The notes under the pieces: generated by a model
The model's input: only the letters and a program-made list of their open reading frames with translations
What the model was told of the DNA's origin: nothing
Databases searched by the model: none
In this document: in pieces, positions 13,580-24,700 of the stretch
Position numbering within the stretch: position 1 is the stretch's first letter
How the letters are laid out: each line of letters opens with the position of its first letter
From: Helopsaltes ochotensis
Taxonomy: Eukaryota > Chordata > Aves > Passeriformes > Locustellidae
NCBI GenBank assembly: GCA_013400155.1
Contig: VXBM01000001.1
Location: forward strand, 3,550,092 to 3,614,091
DNA length: 64,000 nt
Reading direction: 5' to 3'
Made by a program: the position numbers and the translations under genes

Positions 13580-13745
13580 TGCCAGGCTAACAAAGCTAAG
13601 CTCCTTTATTCTTCACTTGTGAAAGAAATTATTCTTTCTAAGGGTGATCCTAATAACCACCCTCTACATCCATTCTATTCTGGACAGACTTTTCCTCAGC
13701 CTGGTTGATCAAAATTGTGTATTGTATTTCTGATTAGGCCTTTAA
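13580..13745 (-). mobile_element. Old CR1-like LINE relic, antisense
   Basis: Several short blocks match the order of antisense CR1: GCCAGGCTAACAAAGCTAAG, a block around CCATTCTATTCTGGACAGAC, and GTATTGTATTTCTGATTAGGCC. The divergence between blocks is high, so this would be an old copy. The ends are approximate, and weak similarity may extend to about 13860. Confidence 0.5.
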
Positions 13746-16485
13746 AGTCTGAGTATTTACATGGAAATGAGTCATCTTGTATGTTCTGAATTGTATTTGT
13801 TGTCTTTTTTTAATTGTTAAATCATAGTGGCTCTGAGTCATCCTGTGATCAACCAGTGCTTTCACATCCTTGTCCTTATCTTTTGCTTTCCAAAGTGGCC
13901 TGTTTCATCAGCTTATAATAGACAATCTCATTATAAATATGTAAAACATGATTTAGAGCATTGTCTTAGATGACTTTCCTCTTTGTTTCAAGGTCATCAA
14001 ATAAAAATTGGAAGTCTTTAAGCTGATTTTTGTGCAAACTTTGGGTATATTCACTCCAGCTTCTCTTCTCCTTTTGAAGTAAATAATTGTATTTTCAATT
14101 ATAGCTTGTTCCTTATTCACCTGAAACGAATTGCTACTAGTTCTTCATGTCTCTAAAGAAATCAGGTGAATTGTATTGCCCTGTCTGGAAAAATAGTTAC
14201 GGAGAATTATCATTTGAGTTTGGTATTTTTTTTTTTTTTTAAATTATTTGCCTTTGTCTCCCTTCATGTTCTTTTTCTTTAAATTCTTTTTTTTTTTTTG
14301 TCACTTTTTCCTTCACAATAGCTCATTAACAGGTCAGTTATTGCTTGCAGATTTGCACATATTTTTACTTTCTTAGAAAGTTTGCAAGATGTTCAAATAT
14401 GAAATATAAAATCCTAATGTGGAGACATTTGGCTTTTACTTTTATTGGAAAAGGGCTACTGACAATCAGATTTCCAGATTATTTTACATTATCAGCTTTT
14501 CTAAAATTTCAGTGCTGTTTTGCTATATCTTGTTCTGTACCATGACTCTAGAAAATTTTTTATTATTAATTAGGGACAAATTCAAAAATTTAGATATTTT
14601 TGTATCTTTGGATGCAACTTGCATCTACTTCTTACTGATGCCACATTTTCACTGTGCATCAAAACACCTTTTATGCCTGGCTAGAACAAAGATGTCTTGG
14701 ACTCCGTACTTAGTTTTCCAGATACTGATATGGATGTGCACTGCAGAATCACTACCTATAATGACTTTATCATATAATAATCTCAACACGCTTAGCAATT
14801 TTGTCTCAGTAGCCAGGTGATTTTATGTTGCATTTTTGGAAGTACTGCTTCATTTCATCCCGGGAACCTATATAATCTTTGCTTTTTACCTGCTAGTCAT
14901 CTCTGAACCTTTCCAGGCTTGTGTTTAAACTGCACTCTAGAAAGTGCAGTTAAACTATGACAAATTAGTAGCAAGATTATGTAGGAAAGTTAGCATGGCT
15001 GGGGAATTCCTACTTTCCTTGCTTGGTATAATCCCATTAAAAAATAAAAAATACAATCGTGTTTCTTTAGCACCTGGCAAGTTGCTTGTCATGGATAAGC
15101 ATTTGCAAACTGGCATTGTTTTCATTATATTTACAAAACCTTTATTCGATATTTTTCCATCTAGTCTAAATTTTAGGGTGCTTTGTTTTGATACTTTTCA
15201 TACCAGAAAAAGAGATCAGAACTCATGCACAGACTGCCTAAAGCCTCACAGCACTGGGACAAATGCCCGTCCTTATCTCATGTATTTTTTGCTGAAGTAA
15301 TTCCAAAGGAGTGTTGTTTAAATACCTACCATGAGAGACAGCTAAAAATCCAATTGTGCCTCTTTTTATTTGTTAACAACTAAACCTTTAACATAAGCCG
15401 CAAACTGAAATCTTCCATTGCTTCTAAGGATCTGCTGTCTTATTTGAGGGACTAAATAAAATCTATTATACGCATATAAATACTTTATTTGGTAGATTTG
15501 ATTATGATGACCACATTTTTTTTTCATATTTAATAATACAGCTATTACCTATAGAGCATAGTTTCCATTATTTATTTTTTTTTAACTGTAACTTTATATA
15601 GATTGTGCCTATTTTGGCAGCACCCTTGTATCTAATAATTTAATATATGGTATCTTGCATCTGATCTCTACACCACCTTATCAGATTCTTTGAAATCTGG
15701 ATACAGTGAAGCTGTTTTTCCAGTTCTTGTCCAGGTTTAGGTGAATTCATTTACTCTTTTTTTTTTTTCTCCAGACTTCCTCTGACCTGTTGTTAAGGTG
15801 CTGGTTTGTAAGTTAAGGAAATTGCTGACTGGAAAGTATACCTTATGACTGTTCTGAGGAGTAAGAATTGGATGGTTCCTATGAAATATATTTTATCTTA
15901 AACAGAAATACTGTGCCTGAACTCAAAAATCAATCTAGTACCAAGGCACACACAAGGAAGAGTTACTGAAAATAGTTTGATTTTTGTCATTCCACAGCAG
16001 TTACCAAGTAGGGTTCTTGATAATGATTGCTTGATAATGAGTATGGTCTCTCAGTATTATGCTAAATTTTAGACAAGTTTGACACTGTAATGGGAAAGCA
16101 AAGCCTCAAGGAGTAATGGGAGCAGGTCTCTTCAAGGAATTACGAAAATAGAAGGGCCAACATATCACAGTCACCTAAGGCAAGAGGCTGTCTTTCCTAA
16201 ACACTTAAAAACTCCTTGTAAATGCTAGCACTGATTATAAGGAATGGACTGCTACCAGAATAAACTGCCTAGGGAACAGCTTCACTTTAAATCTTTCATT
16301 TTTCCCTTAAAACATTTTTAATAAGGGTCACACATGCATGAGTAGCAAAAATGCCAAGCGTCTGTAGCTCTCAATATCCTGAGGACCATTTTTGCTTTAG
16401 AATGAGATTTTTCATTCAAATTTAAAACTTTTCCAATACAGTTGGATTTATTGGTTCTGTTTTGGTACCTCAGATATTTTGAAAA

Positions 16486-16516
<31 letters not shown>

Positions 16517-18119
16517 GTCTAAAATGGAAACAAAACCCAAAACTTCAAAAGTACTTATAAAACTGTACTATCCAAATTATGGTTCAGAGTGTTTAAAACA
16601 ACCTTTTCTTTCTGCTTTTTGGAAATTTGACCAGGTTCCAAGAAGTCCTAGGAGCCAAGAGTCCTAGGAGGCCTCCCAGAAAATCCTAAGAGGTGGTTTA
16701 GAGCTGATAAGCCCTCTTTCCCTGGCTGCAGGTCACACAGCTGATTTTCAGATATCTGGACAGATAACATGGAAGACACTTTAGAGGGTTTGAAATTTGC
16801 ATCATTTCTATCATATTTATGTGCAAATGGGTGGATGTCTGTGAATAGCTTTCATTTTAAAATACAGGCATTTTCCAGAAGAAAAATGCTCCTTAGAAGG
16901 TTCTGCACTGTGTTCTGGATTCCCTTTTTCTAATCAATGCCAGTACAATCCAGTTAATAGGACTAAAAGTGAAATGGAGTCATGATGGGATTATTGACAT
17001 TCTGTTTTGAAAACACTCACAGAATGTCTAAATCCTGACTGGTGAATTGCTGACACAAACTGTAAGCTTTTCCAGGAAAATATGAGATGCCTGTGCTGAC
17101 CTGTCATTGTTAAGCTGCGGCTCCTGTGGTGGGTCTGTATTATTCTTTTTCTCTTCTCAGAGGTGCAGGTAGCTTTTTGCCACTATCATGTTCAGAAGTT
17201 TTAGTTCATATGTGATGTGATGATATGGTGCGCAAAAAAAAAAAATTTAAAATGAGATGATTTATGTGAATTCTGAAGCATCTGAGGCACAGTAATTCCC
17301 TCAATACTTCATGTTGCTGTCACTGAGTTTAGTAATATGTGTCCCTATGTTGTATTTCATCTCTGAACTCTGGAGCATCTTACAGGGCAAAATAAATGCC
17401 ATCATTTTTGTCTCACTTAAGTGAGAGGGAAACTGAGGCAAGAGTGGGGAACTGACTTATACTTCACCTCACACAAGATTAGCAGAATACAAGATTGGAC
17501 CTTCAGTCAAGTTCCCTCCATCCTCTACCACAATAATAGGAGCTACTTCAGTACTCAGATCCTCCCTCTCATGTGAATAACAAGTAATACTATTGAAAAT
17601 TCTCACACATCTTAGATGAAAATAATGTATTTATGCATATTTTTAAACAGCATTCTGAATGTGTGGGCCTTCTCACTGTGCGTTTTTCATTATTATCCTA
17701 CCACAGGATCTTGTTGGCAGGCATGTCACTGTAGCAGACAGTTGGATGTTTAATTTTGCAGAATTTTTAAGAAAATATTTGATGTGCAGCAAGTAGTTTG
17801 AATTTATGTTTACATTTGTCCAGTTAAGGAATACCCTGTCCCTTTGCCCTTCACTCTACCAGACCGCCTGCACTCAATAAAAATTGAAGTAACAGGTAGT
17901 ATAAGTGGGCAGTATTCACAATAAAATTGTACTCCAGGAAGTGACTGTAGGCAGTTATTTAGAGAAGTTTATTAAATAGTTTGTGTTACAGGTATTCATA
18001 TTCATTTTGAGCAGACAACAAGGGAAAAGCGCTCTCCAGAAGTCTGATCAGGAAAACGTTTTCTGTAAATGTGTCTTGTTGTCAAATAAATAATTTGATG
18101 TTGCTGCATGTTTGAGATT
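13746..18119. other. Non-coding, probably intron; no gene seen
   Basis: No exon is supported in these 4.4 kb. The stretch holds T-rich runs near 14225-14300 and 15757-15770 and the CA microsatellite at 16489-16515. An ORF of 133 codons at 14419-14820 is hydrophobic and low-complexity and looks accidental. Confidence 0.55.
16489..16515. repeat. (AC)n microsatellite
   Basis: This is an uninterrupted AC dinucleotide run of about 27 bases. It is likely to vary in length between individuals. Confidence 0.97.
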
Positions 18120-18420
18120 TGCTCAGTCAGCCCGAGAGGTGCAACCAGTCCACACTAATTCCATGTGTGGGCTGTGTGCAGCTTTTCTTCCTGCATTCGA
18201 CCTCGCCCCTGTGATGTGAAGTGCGATCTGTGGGAAGGTTGGGGCACCTTGGTCAGGCTCCTCCGTGCCTGCTGTGTGCCGAAGGGTCCCAGGGGCAGGG
18301 GGGTGAGGAGGGATGGGCTGGCTGCAGCCCGTCCTGCCTCGCTCCCTGAGCTCCAGCTGGGAGCACCTTCTGCTCCGCACCTCCTCAGTCCCACAGGCCA
18401 GCTCTGTCTACACCACTGCT
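18120..18420. other. GC-rich, CpG-containing patch of unknown role
   Basis: About 300 bp here is clearly richer in G+C than its surroundings and contains about ten CpGs. It is open in more than one frame on both strands (for example 18165-18476 on + and 18155-18565 on -), which is expected of GC-rich DNA and is not evidence of coding. No protein family is recognisable. It could be a small CpG-rich promoter or enhancer, or a diverged LTR. It lies about 2 kb upstream of the first ADGRA1 exon found. Confidence 0.4.
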
Positions 18421-20414
18421 TTTTCCTATTAGTATCAGTAAATCCCATTGGAGAAGCAATTAGAGAACCACAATAAATTAGATGATTTCTCCTCTTAGCA
18501 AAAGTGCTATAAACCTGTTGTTTCTCTGGTTTGTGTAGGGCTGCTTTTGTCAAGTCATAGCACATTGTTGCTTAACCCAGCGCCTTTAGCTGTTGGTTTC
18601 ATTATCATAAGCTTATTCAGATGCTTCTAGCTTTCTCTTTTTGTGTATAATGAGTAATTAGTGTAATTTAATATGTCATCATTGTTGCTTTTTCCAGCAC
18701 AGAATAATAATAAAAATCCAGTATAAATGTAAAGTTAATCACACTGCAACCTCTCTTACACTTCTGTACCTCTTCACCTAAGTCCTCAGCAGTGGTCTGG
18801 GGTTTGATAAATAGCACTTTTAAGAAACTCTGTACATATTTTTTGATAGTACTTTTAAGGCCAAAATGGTATAATCAGAGGTTCAGCATATGCAGATACT
18901 TGGGATATCATAGAGTAAAATATGTCTTTTCCAGAAGCATGAAATAAAGCCAATTATAACAGCTTTAGTGAATTAGACAGTGGCAACAATCTCAGGATGA
19001 GTGCTTGATGTTTAGCTCAGTTAATGCCAATTAAAACCTTCATAATAATTTAAAATTCTAATGTAGAAATGTTCTGTTGCTATTTGCTCTTTTTTTTACT
19101 GAGTGCTTTTAATGAGCAGTGTTGCCTAGATTTAATACTTAGTTTAAAAATTACATTTTTGCCTTCTTACTGTTAAAATCTGAAAACCTTCCTAAAATGT
19201 ACATGGTATAAAGAAAATGGCACGCAGAAGTCTTTATCTCTTTATTTAAGCATCCAAATGACATCACAGACTACTCATGCCTTTCTTCCATATTTATTGT
19301 GTGGTCACTAGATGCTTCTCATACTCATTTTAGTTTGCTGATCTCTGTTACACCTCTTATCTCTCACATGGGTATTTCTCCTGGCACATGGACGTATATT
19401 AATGTCATGTTTGTTTATATGGTTGTGAAGATCATTGTTTTACTTCTGAAATAGGTAGCGCACATGTGCTATGAGCAAACTGTGGTAATCTATGTAAATT
19501 ATGTGCACAGAGCCACTCTGCCCTTGGGGGAAATGCAAATTAGAACATTTTGTAGTTTGTTTGTTTTTAAATACATACACTTTTCACATCAAGGCTCAGG
19601 ACAGACTCCCTGTTTATTTTCTCATTGCTCATCATTTGTTATTCCTTGTAAATATCCCAGTCTTTAATGATTAGTTTGCTACTTTGGCAGGAAAAAAAAT
19701 GCATGAGGAGTGAAGTCCTCAGAATACAATGTTTGGTGTATTTTATAGCTCTCCTGTAAGGGATTTATCTGCTTGTAAAAGGGTATAGAACACACGACTC
19801 AAAGCCATTATAGTGATCTGACAGTCTTCATTCATTTTCTCCCAGTGTTGTCTTGTTTTCTTCTTTTACATTAGTGTTTGTAATATTTTTTAATCCTGCA
19901 TGACTGAAACATAGTTAACTGATTTTCCTTATATGAAGCAAGAGAAACCAGATTCCTAAACTGTTGTTTACTGCACTTGCAGTTCTCTGCAGATGTAATT
20001 TGTTTTAATAATAAAATTATTTTTCTACTCTTTAAGTACCCTTTCGGAGAAATGTTTTAATGTGAGTTGTCTGATTCTATTTTAAGCGAAGGAGAAAACC
20101 TGGTAGAGGTTGTCTCTTTAAATCAGATCTGCAGTGTTGATGGACCCTCTAGCAGGCACGGTAAGAACCATTCTCACCTCTGCAGCAGGGAGCTTGACCA
20201 TATAGACTCTCACATTCAATCAAAACGTTTTCCCTTTTAATATGCACTGTACCAATCCTATTCCCATGGTTACAGCCCGTGCTTCTTTGGTTGCTTCCAG
20301 TCTGTTGGAAAAGGAAGGCAGCATACATTTCTTGTACAGGAGTTTAAAACATCATGAAGGCAACCCTGTTGTGATTTGCATTTTAAATGTTTCTTTTTTT
20401 TTCTCATTGTACAG
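18421..20414. other. Intron upstream of the GAIN exon
   Basis: This is AT-rich non-coding sequence ending at the splice acceptor of the 20415 exon. Several TAAT cores cluster around 18640-18690 (GAGTAATTAGTGTAATTTAA). I looked for the preceding ADGRA1 exon, which should end in phase 0, and found none. Confidence 0.6.
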
Positions 20415-20622
20415 AATGCTGTAGCAGTAGCTTCAGTTCATTTGCCACAGTCTGTCTTCTCTCAGTCTTCAGCCTGGCAATCTGTTGATAACTCCACTTG
20501 CAAGCTACAGTTTATTGTCTTTCGGAATGGAAAACTCTTTCCTAGCACAGGAAACTCATCAAATCTCGCAGATGATGGGAAACGTAGGACGGTTGCCACA
20601 CCAGCTGTTTTTGCTAAAATAG
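20415..20622 (+). CDS. ADGRA1: ADGRA1 exon: GAIN domain, membrane-proximal part
   Basis: This 208-nt exon follows a pyrimidine-rich acceptor ending ACAG and is followed by the donor AG|GTGAGA. It starts in phase 0 and ends with the first base of an Asp codon. It encodes residues 1-69, beginning N-A-V-A-V-A-S-V-H-L-P and containing the group A signature F-R-N-G-K-L-F-P (36-43) and L-A-D-D-G-K-R-R-T-V (51-60). The homologous stretches of ADGRA2 and ADGRA3 lie in the beta-rich GAIN-B subdomain, so this region should be extracellular. Sequons N26-S-T and N47-S-S and a cysteine at 29 fit an extracellular domain. No in-frame stop interrupts it, and the strong conservation argues for a functional exon rather than a relic. 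The preceding exon should end in phase 0; I did not find it within the 20.4 kb upstream. Confidence 0.93.
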
Positions 20623-21544
20623 GTGAGAAGCTGTTATGCATTATTTTCTTTAATCTAAAAGCTACGGTATACTTGCTTGTGCAGAGAATAGAGGGGTAGA
20701 GAATGCAGTGTGCTGAGAGGCTGGAAACAGTCTCTGTCCTTAGTACAATGTTTGCAATTGTTCCTGTCTGCACGATTTTATTCGGATTGTCCTGCAAATA
20801 AAGAAATGCCCTTGCGCTACGATTAGAATGCAAATTCTGGGCTACTGTTTGTTGACTGCTTGTTACAGATGCTTGCTTCTTAAAGCTGTCGGACGGAACC
20901 TTGTTTTACTCTTTACAATTGCAATGTTAATGTCCTAGACACCAGTAAAATAAGGCTTTTGGAGTGGGAGTAGTGCCCTGTTGCATGTATCAATACTCAG
21001 CAGGATACTTTCTGATACGATGGATGTAAAGCAGGTGTTGTTAAAGACTTTTGTCTAAATACACATACATTGTGTGGGCTAGGGAGTCATTATTTTGATT
21101 AATTACTCACCCATGCAATTTTACTAATTTTGTCCGATACTCAATAGTGCTCTCATTTCTGTTAACATTTTTAAATGTTTGAATGTGACTTTCAAAGTGC
21201 TGAATTGTCTCAGCTATTAATCATGCCATGAAACTGAGCCGTTTCTGCAGTTACATGTGCAATAGTATAATACTGGTCGTAACTGAAGAACCTGAAACAA
21301 TGAAAAAGGTCTCTTTTGTGAGGAATGATTAGATCATTTTGACAATATGTGATTGAAATGTGCAGATTTATTTATGCCATTGCAAACTTCTCCGATGTGA
21401 GCACTACCTTTGATTTTGCTCATGAAGATTTTATGTCCACTGGCTTTTTTCCCCATAGTTTAGTGTATCTGATCTCTTTACAGAGCATTCATCCCTAAAG
21501 CATTTTCCACTCCGTCTCTCTGATTCAGTTTGTTCCTTTTGCAG
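20623..21544 (+). other. ADGRA1 intron (922 bp)
   Basis: A GT-AG intron in phase 1 within the GAIN domain. It begins GTGAGA and ends TTTTGCAG. I see no further exon or repeat in it. Confidence 0.9.
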
Positions 21545-21753
21545 ATGGGTGCAGTTTTGGAAACCTCACCAGCCCTCTTACTATAGGATTGAGGCACTTT
21601 GCACGGGGTGTAGACCCCATTGCAGCCTTCTGGGATTTTGACCTTCTAGATGGACATGGAGGCTGGTGGGGAGAAGGATGCCACATAATTAGTTCTGCAG
21701 GCAATATTACCACCATTCAGAGTACACACTTCAGTAACTTTGCAGTGCTAATG
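21545..21753 (+). CDS. ADGRA1: ADGRA1 exon: end of GAIN domain with degenerate GPS motif
   Basis: This 209-nt exon follows the acceptor TTTTGCAG and ends ATG|GTAAGT. It completes Asp70 and encodes residues 71-139. It contains C72, sequon N76-L-T, the W-D-F-D-L-L-D segment (99-105), G-G-W-W-G-E-G-C (108-115), sequon N123-I-T and the terminal F-A-V-L-M beta-strand (135-139) typical of GPS motifs. The cleavage-site triplet reads H131-F132-S133, where self-cleaving adhesion GPCRs usually have H-L-T or H-L-S. The second GPS cysteine, expected just before it, is Ser129, so C115 has lost its usual disulfide partner. Whether the receptor still cleaves itself cannot be told from sequence. The last codon, Met139, is an ATG directly at the donor; the mammalian short ADGRA1 begins with Met followed by the equivalent of the next exon. 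Confidence 0.93.
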
Positions 21754-24700
21754 GTAAGTATATGACTTAGCAAATATACCTATATTTTTCTCTCTCTCTC
21801 TCTTTTGCCATACGTTTATGTTCTTTTTATGTGCATCTGTTTCATTCTGACTTGTCAGTAGCTGACCTTCTGGGTTTTTATAATGTTTAGTATAAAACAG
21901 TCTAAAAGAAAGTAAGTTACTTAACTGCTAGTAAGTGAATGAACCTGGTGGTCAGTTTTAATATCCTGAGACAGGCCTAATCAGAAAGGACATTAACTTC
22001 AGTGTTATAAATGAAAGATCCATCAAGGAATAATTAGTACATAATGGTTATAAATTATAGGACAGGGTTTAAAAATGTATACTCCTGTGTGCTTTTACAT
22101 CAGCACATCTCAGAGGCTGGTCTGCTTTTGTTCCTGCCCTACACTGTGTTGATCATACTAATTAGTTGCAGGCATACCGCAATGTTGAATCATTTAATAA
22201 ATGGAGAGAAATAACATCTTCTGCTCTTTTAAGTATGGACAGAGCTGTCCTTGTTGGTTCTGTAGGAGTTTTGGTTTGTACACCAATGCCGATAGCCTAC
22301 TTATGAAATTGCTGTTTGTGAAGAAAAATATTCCTGTGCAGTGCTAACACATCAGCTGCTTTGCTCTGTTCTCAGTCACACTTACAGTTCCCATTGCAGT
22401 TATTTAACTAACCTGCTTAACAGAAAGTTACCTTCGTGAAAGCAAAAATATTATGCATACAATAATGAACTGTTATTATTCAGGGACTAAAGGAAAGCGA
22501 ACAAGAAACTGAAAGGTTTCTAAGCTTTAGAAAATGTTTGCACCCTTAAAAATATTATAAACCAGTTGTAAAAAGATTAGACACGTGCCCTGTTAATACT
22601 AGATTGCTCTTGAATGCTGATGCATGATTGCACTGTAGATGCTGCTTGTGTATATTACAGAAATGTTTATAGTTGAGTAAATAATGTATTGTGTGTGTGT
22701 GTAAGGGACAGCAAACACAGGCGACAGGAATTGCGAGGACGTGTGCAGAGAATACCAATCTGCTGCTGTCAGATGGAGCCCAGATGGCAGCCAATCATAG
22801 CACAAAGCTCTGGTGCCCACGAGTTAAATGCAGATATTATCGTCCACTTCCTAAGAACTGATTTTCCTGAGACTTAGTTGAACATTTTTTTCACCCATTA
22901 TAGAACTGTTCAGAATTTAAGAGCTGTTCCTCAGATTTGACGACATCAAATATACCTCATTTTCTACAGGTCCTCAGAGTTCCCTTTTCCCCCAGCCTCT
23001 TGTTTCCCAGAATGTGAATCATAATTTTGCTTTGAGGATGTTTTTCTAAATTAATTAAAGAAAGCACCTGTTGACTTTGCAGGTGCCACACCCAAAATGG
23101 CTTCCTCCTTCTCTTTTTCAACTGTTTGAGTTCAGCCTGTTGGTCTTAAAGTTTGAGTAGTTACTCAGTGTTAATCAACTGTTTGCAAGCAACCAATTCC
23201 ATAGTTTCTTTTTGTTTGGAAAGTTGAATACTGGCACAAGGGCTGCAGTTAATTTTTGTTTTATAACGCCCATTTACATCTGATAAGGTGTAGGAGATGG
23301 GTTTTTCTACAGCTGTAAAGGCAACTGAGGCACTTTTTCCTGGAGCTTTTGTACCTGTTATGTAATTCTGCTTTAGGCCTTGTGTTTGGTTATGAGAATT
23401 TGACTTTGCTTTATTTCATGTGTCCATCTTCCAATTTTATCTGTGTAAGACAAGAAAGTAGAATCTTAGACTCATCTTTGCTTTGCAATTTCTATGGCAG
23501 CAAACAGTAGGATATGTTTCGTGGCTCAGGTCTCACAGTAGCTTTTAAGGAAAAGGATGACAAGTAATTTTAAAATATACATATATAAATATGCACACAC
23601 AAAAATTTGGTTTCCAACCGTTATCTTTCCAAACAGATAAGGGAAAATTTTTGTAGCTTCATTCTGTCCAAACATTTTCATTCAGCTATTAGTTCTTAAT
23701 CACTGTTTTGTGACATAAAGTCAAGGATTATTTTATTTGATAGAAACTGTGCTTTTCTGGGCAGTTAAATTCTTATACCAGAAAAGACAAATACTTCATT
23801 TTTCTGCATCGTTATTATTTTATAAAATGAACAGTATAAAGTGCCTATGTGTATGTTAATAATTCATATCTAAATGCCTAATATATTTTAAAATACCAAC
23901 AAACCATCAGCAAATTTAAAATACCTGGCATATGGTGTGTAGCTAATGGAATTAGCTACAATATCATAATACATGTCATTAATCTCTAATTCTCTAATCT
24001 GTTAAACAACAAAAATTCATAATTGATCATTATGGTTTGGGGTAATTGCAGAAAACTGAAGTAGTATCTGTAAACTAAAAAACAGCACTAAAGCTTTACA
24101 TTACCATCAGAATCGTGTGCAGCCTGCTGTAGAGTAAGTTGAAAGAGAAGCCTTAGTCAATCCAACTGTCCATTCTATAGTTCGTACAGCACGTATTCTA
24201 ATTTGTCACCTTTTTAAATAGTAAGACAAAATTTCCTAAGGTGCTTTTATAGAAGTTGTTTGTGCCTATATACCATAAAAGAGTTAAAGTAAAGGTTTTC
24301 TAGAGTCCTTTTTTTAGAAAGGCAGCAATCAAGGATTTATCAACTACGATTGATAATTAATAAGCATGAGCATACTTCAAGTGAGAGGAGTCATGTAGAG
24401 CCATTTGATTTCTCTCTGTGACAGTTGTTCAAGTGATGTCAGTGAGAGACCAAGTATAGTTTGGAGGTTGGGTTGGAAAGGAGGTACAAGCTCCTTCCCT
24501 CACGTGGCCTCACACTTTCACTTTGCTCCTGGTTGGGCTGGCAAATAAAATAACAGTGTCAGACATAATGGACTATTATTTTTCTGATCATGTTTTGAGT
24601 ACTATGTCCTAGAGGTGAGAGTAAAATACTGTAAACTACCTCCCGCATTATATTCCTGCCTTTTACTTCATGTACTGTGTGTTTAGACCAGGTCTCTATT

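Noticed and set aside
14419..14820. 133-codon hydrophobic ORF
   Set aside because: It is rich in Phe, Leu and Ile because of T-rich DNA, and shows no membrane-protein family signature or splice sites.
16100..16290. Weak resemblance to a sense CR1 fragment (AATAAACTGCCTAGGGAA near 16260)
   Set aside because: Only one short block matches, with no supporting order of other CR1 blocks.
20135..20166. Possible small exon ending CACG|GTAAGA upstream of the GAIN exon
   Set aside because: The encoded residues do not resemble the ADGRA segment expected before N-A-V-A-V-A-S-V, and the phase does not fit a phase 0 junction.
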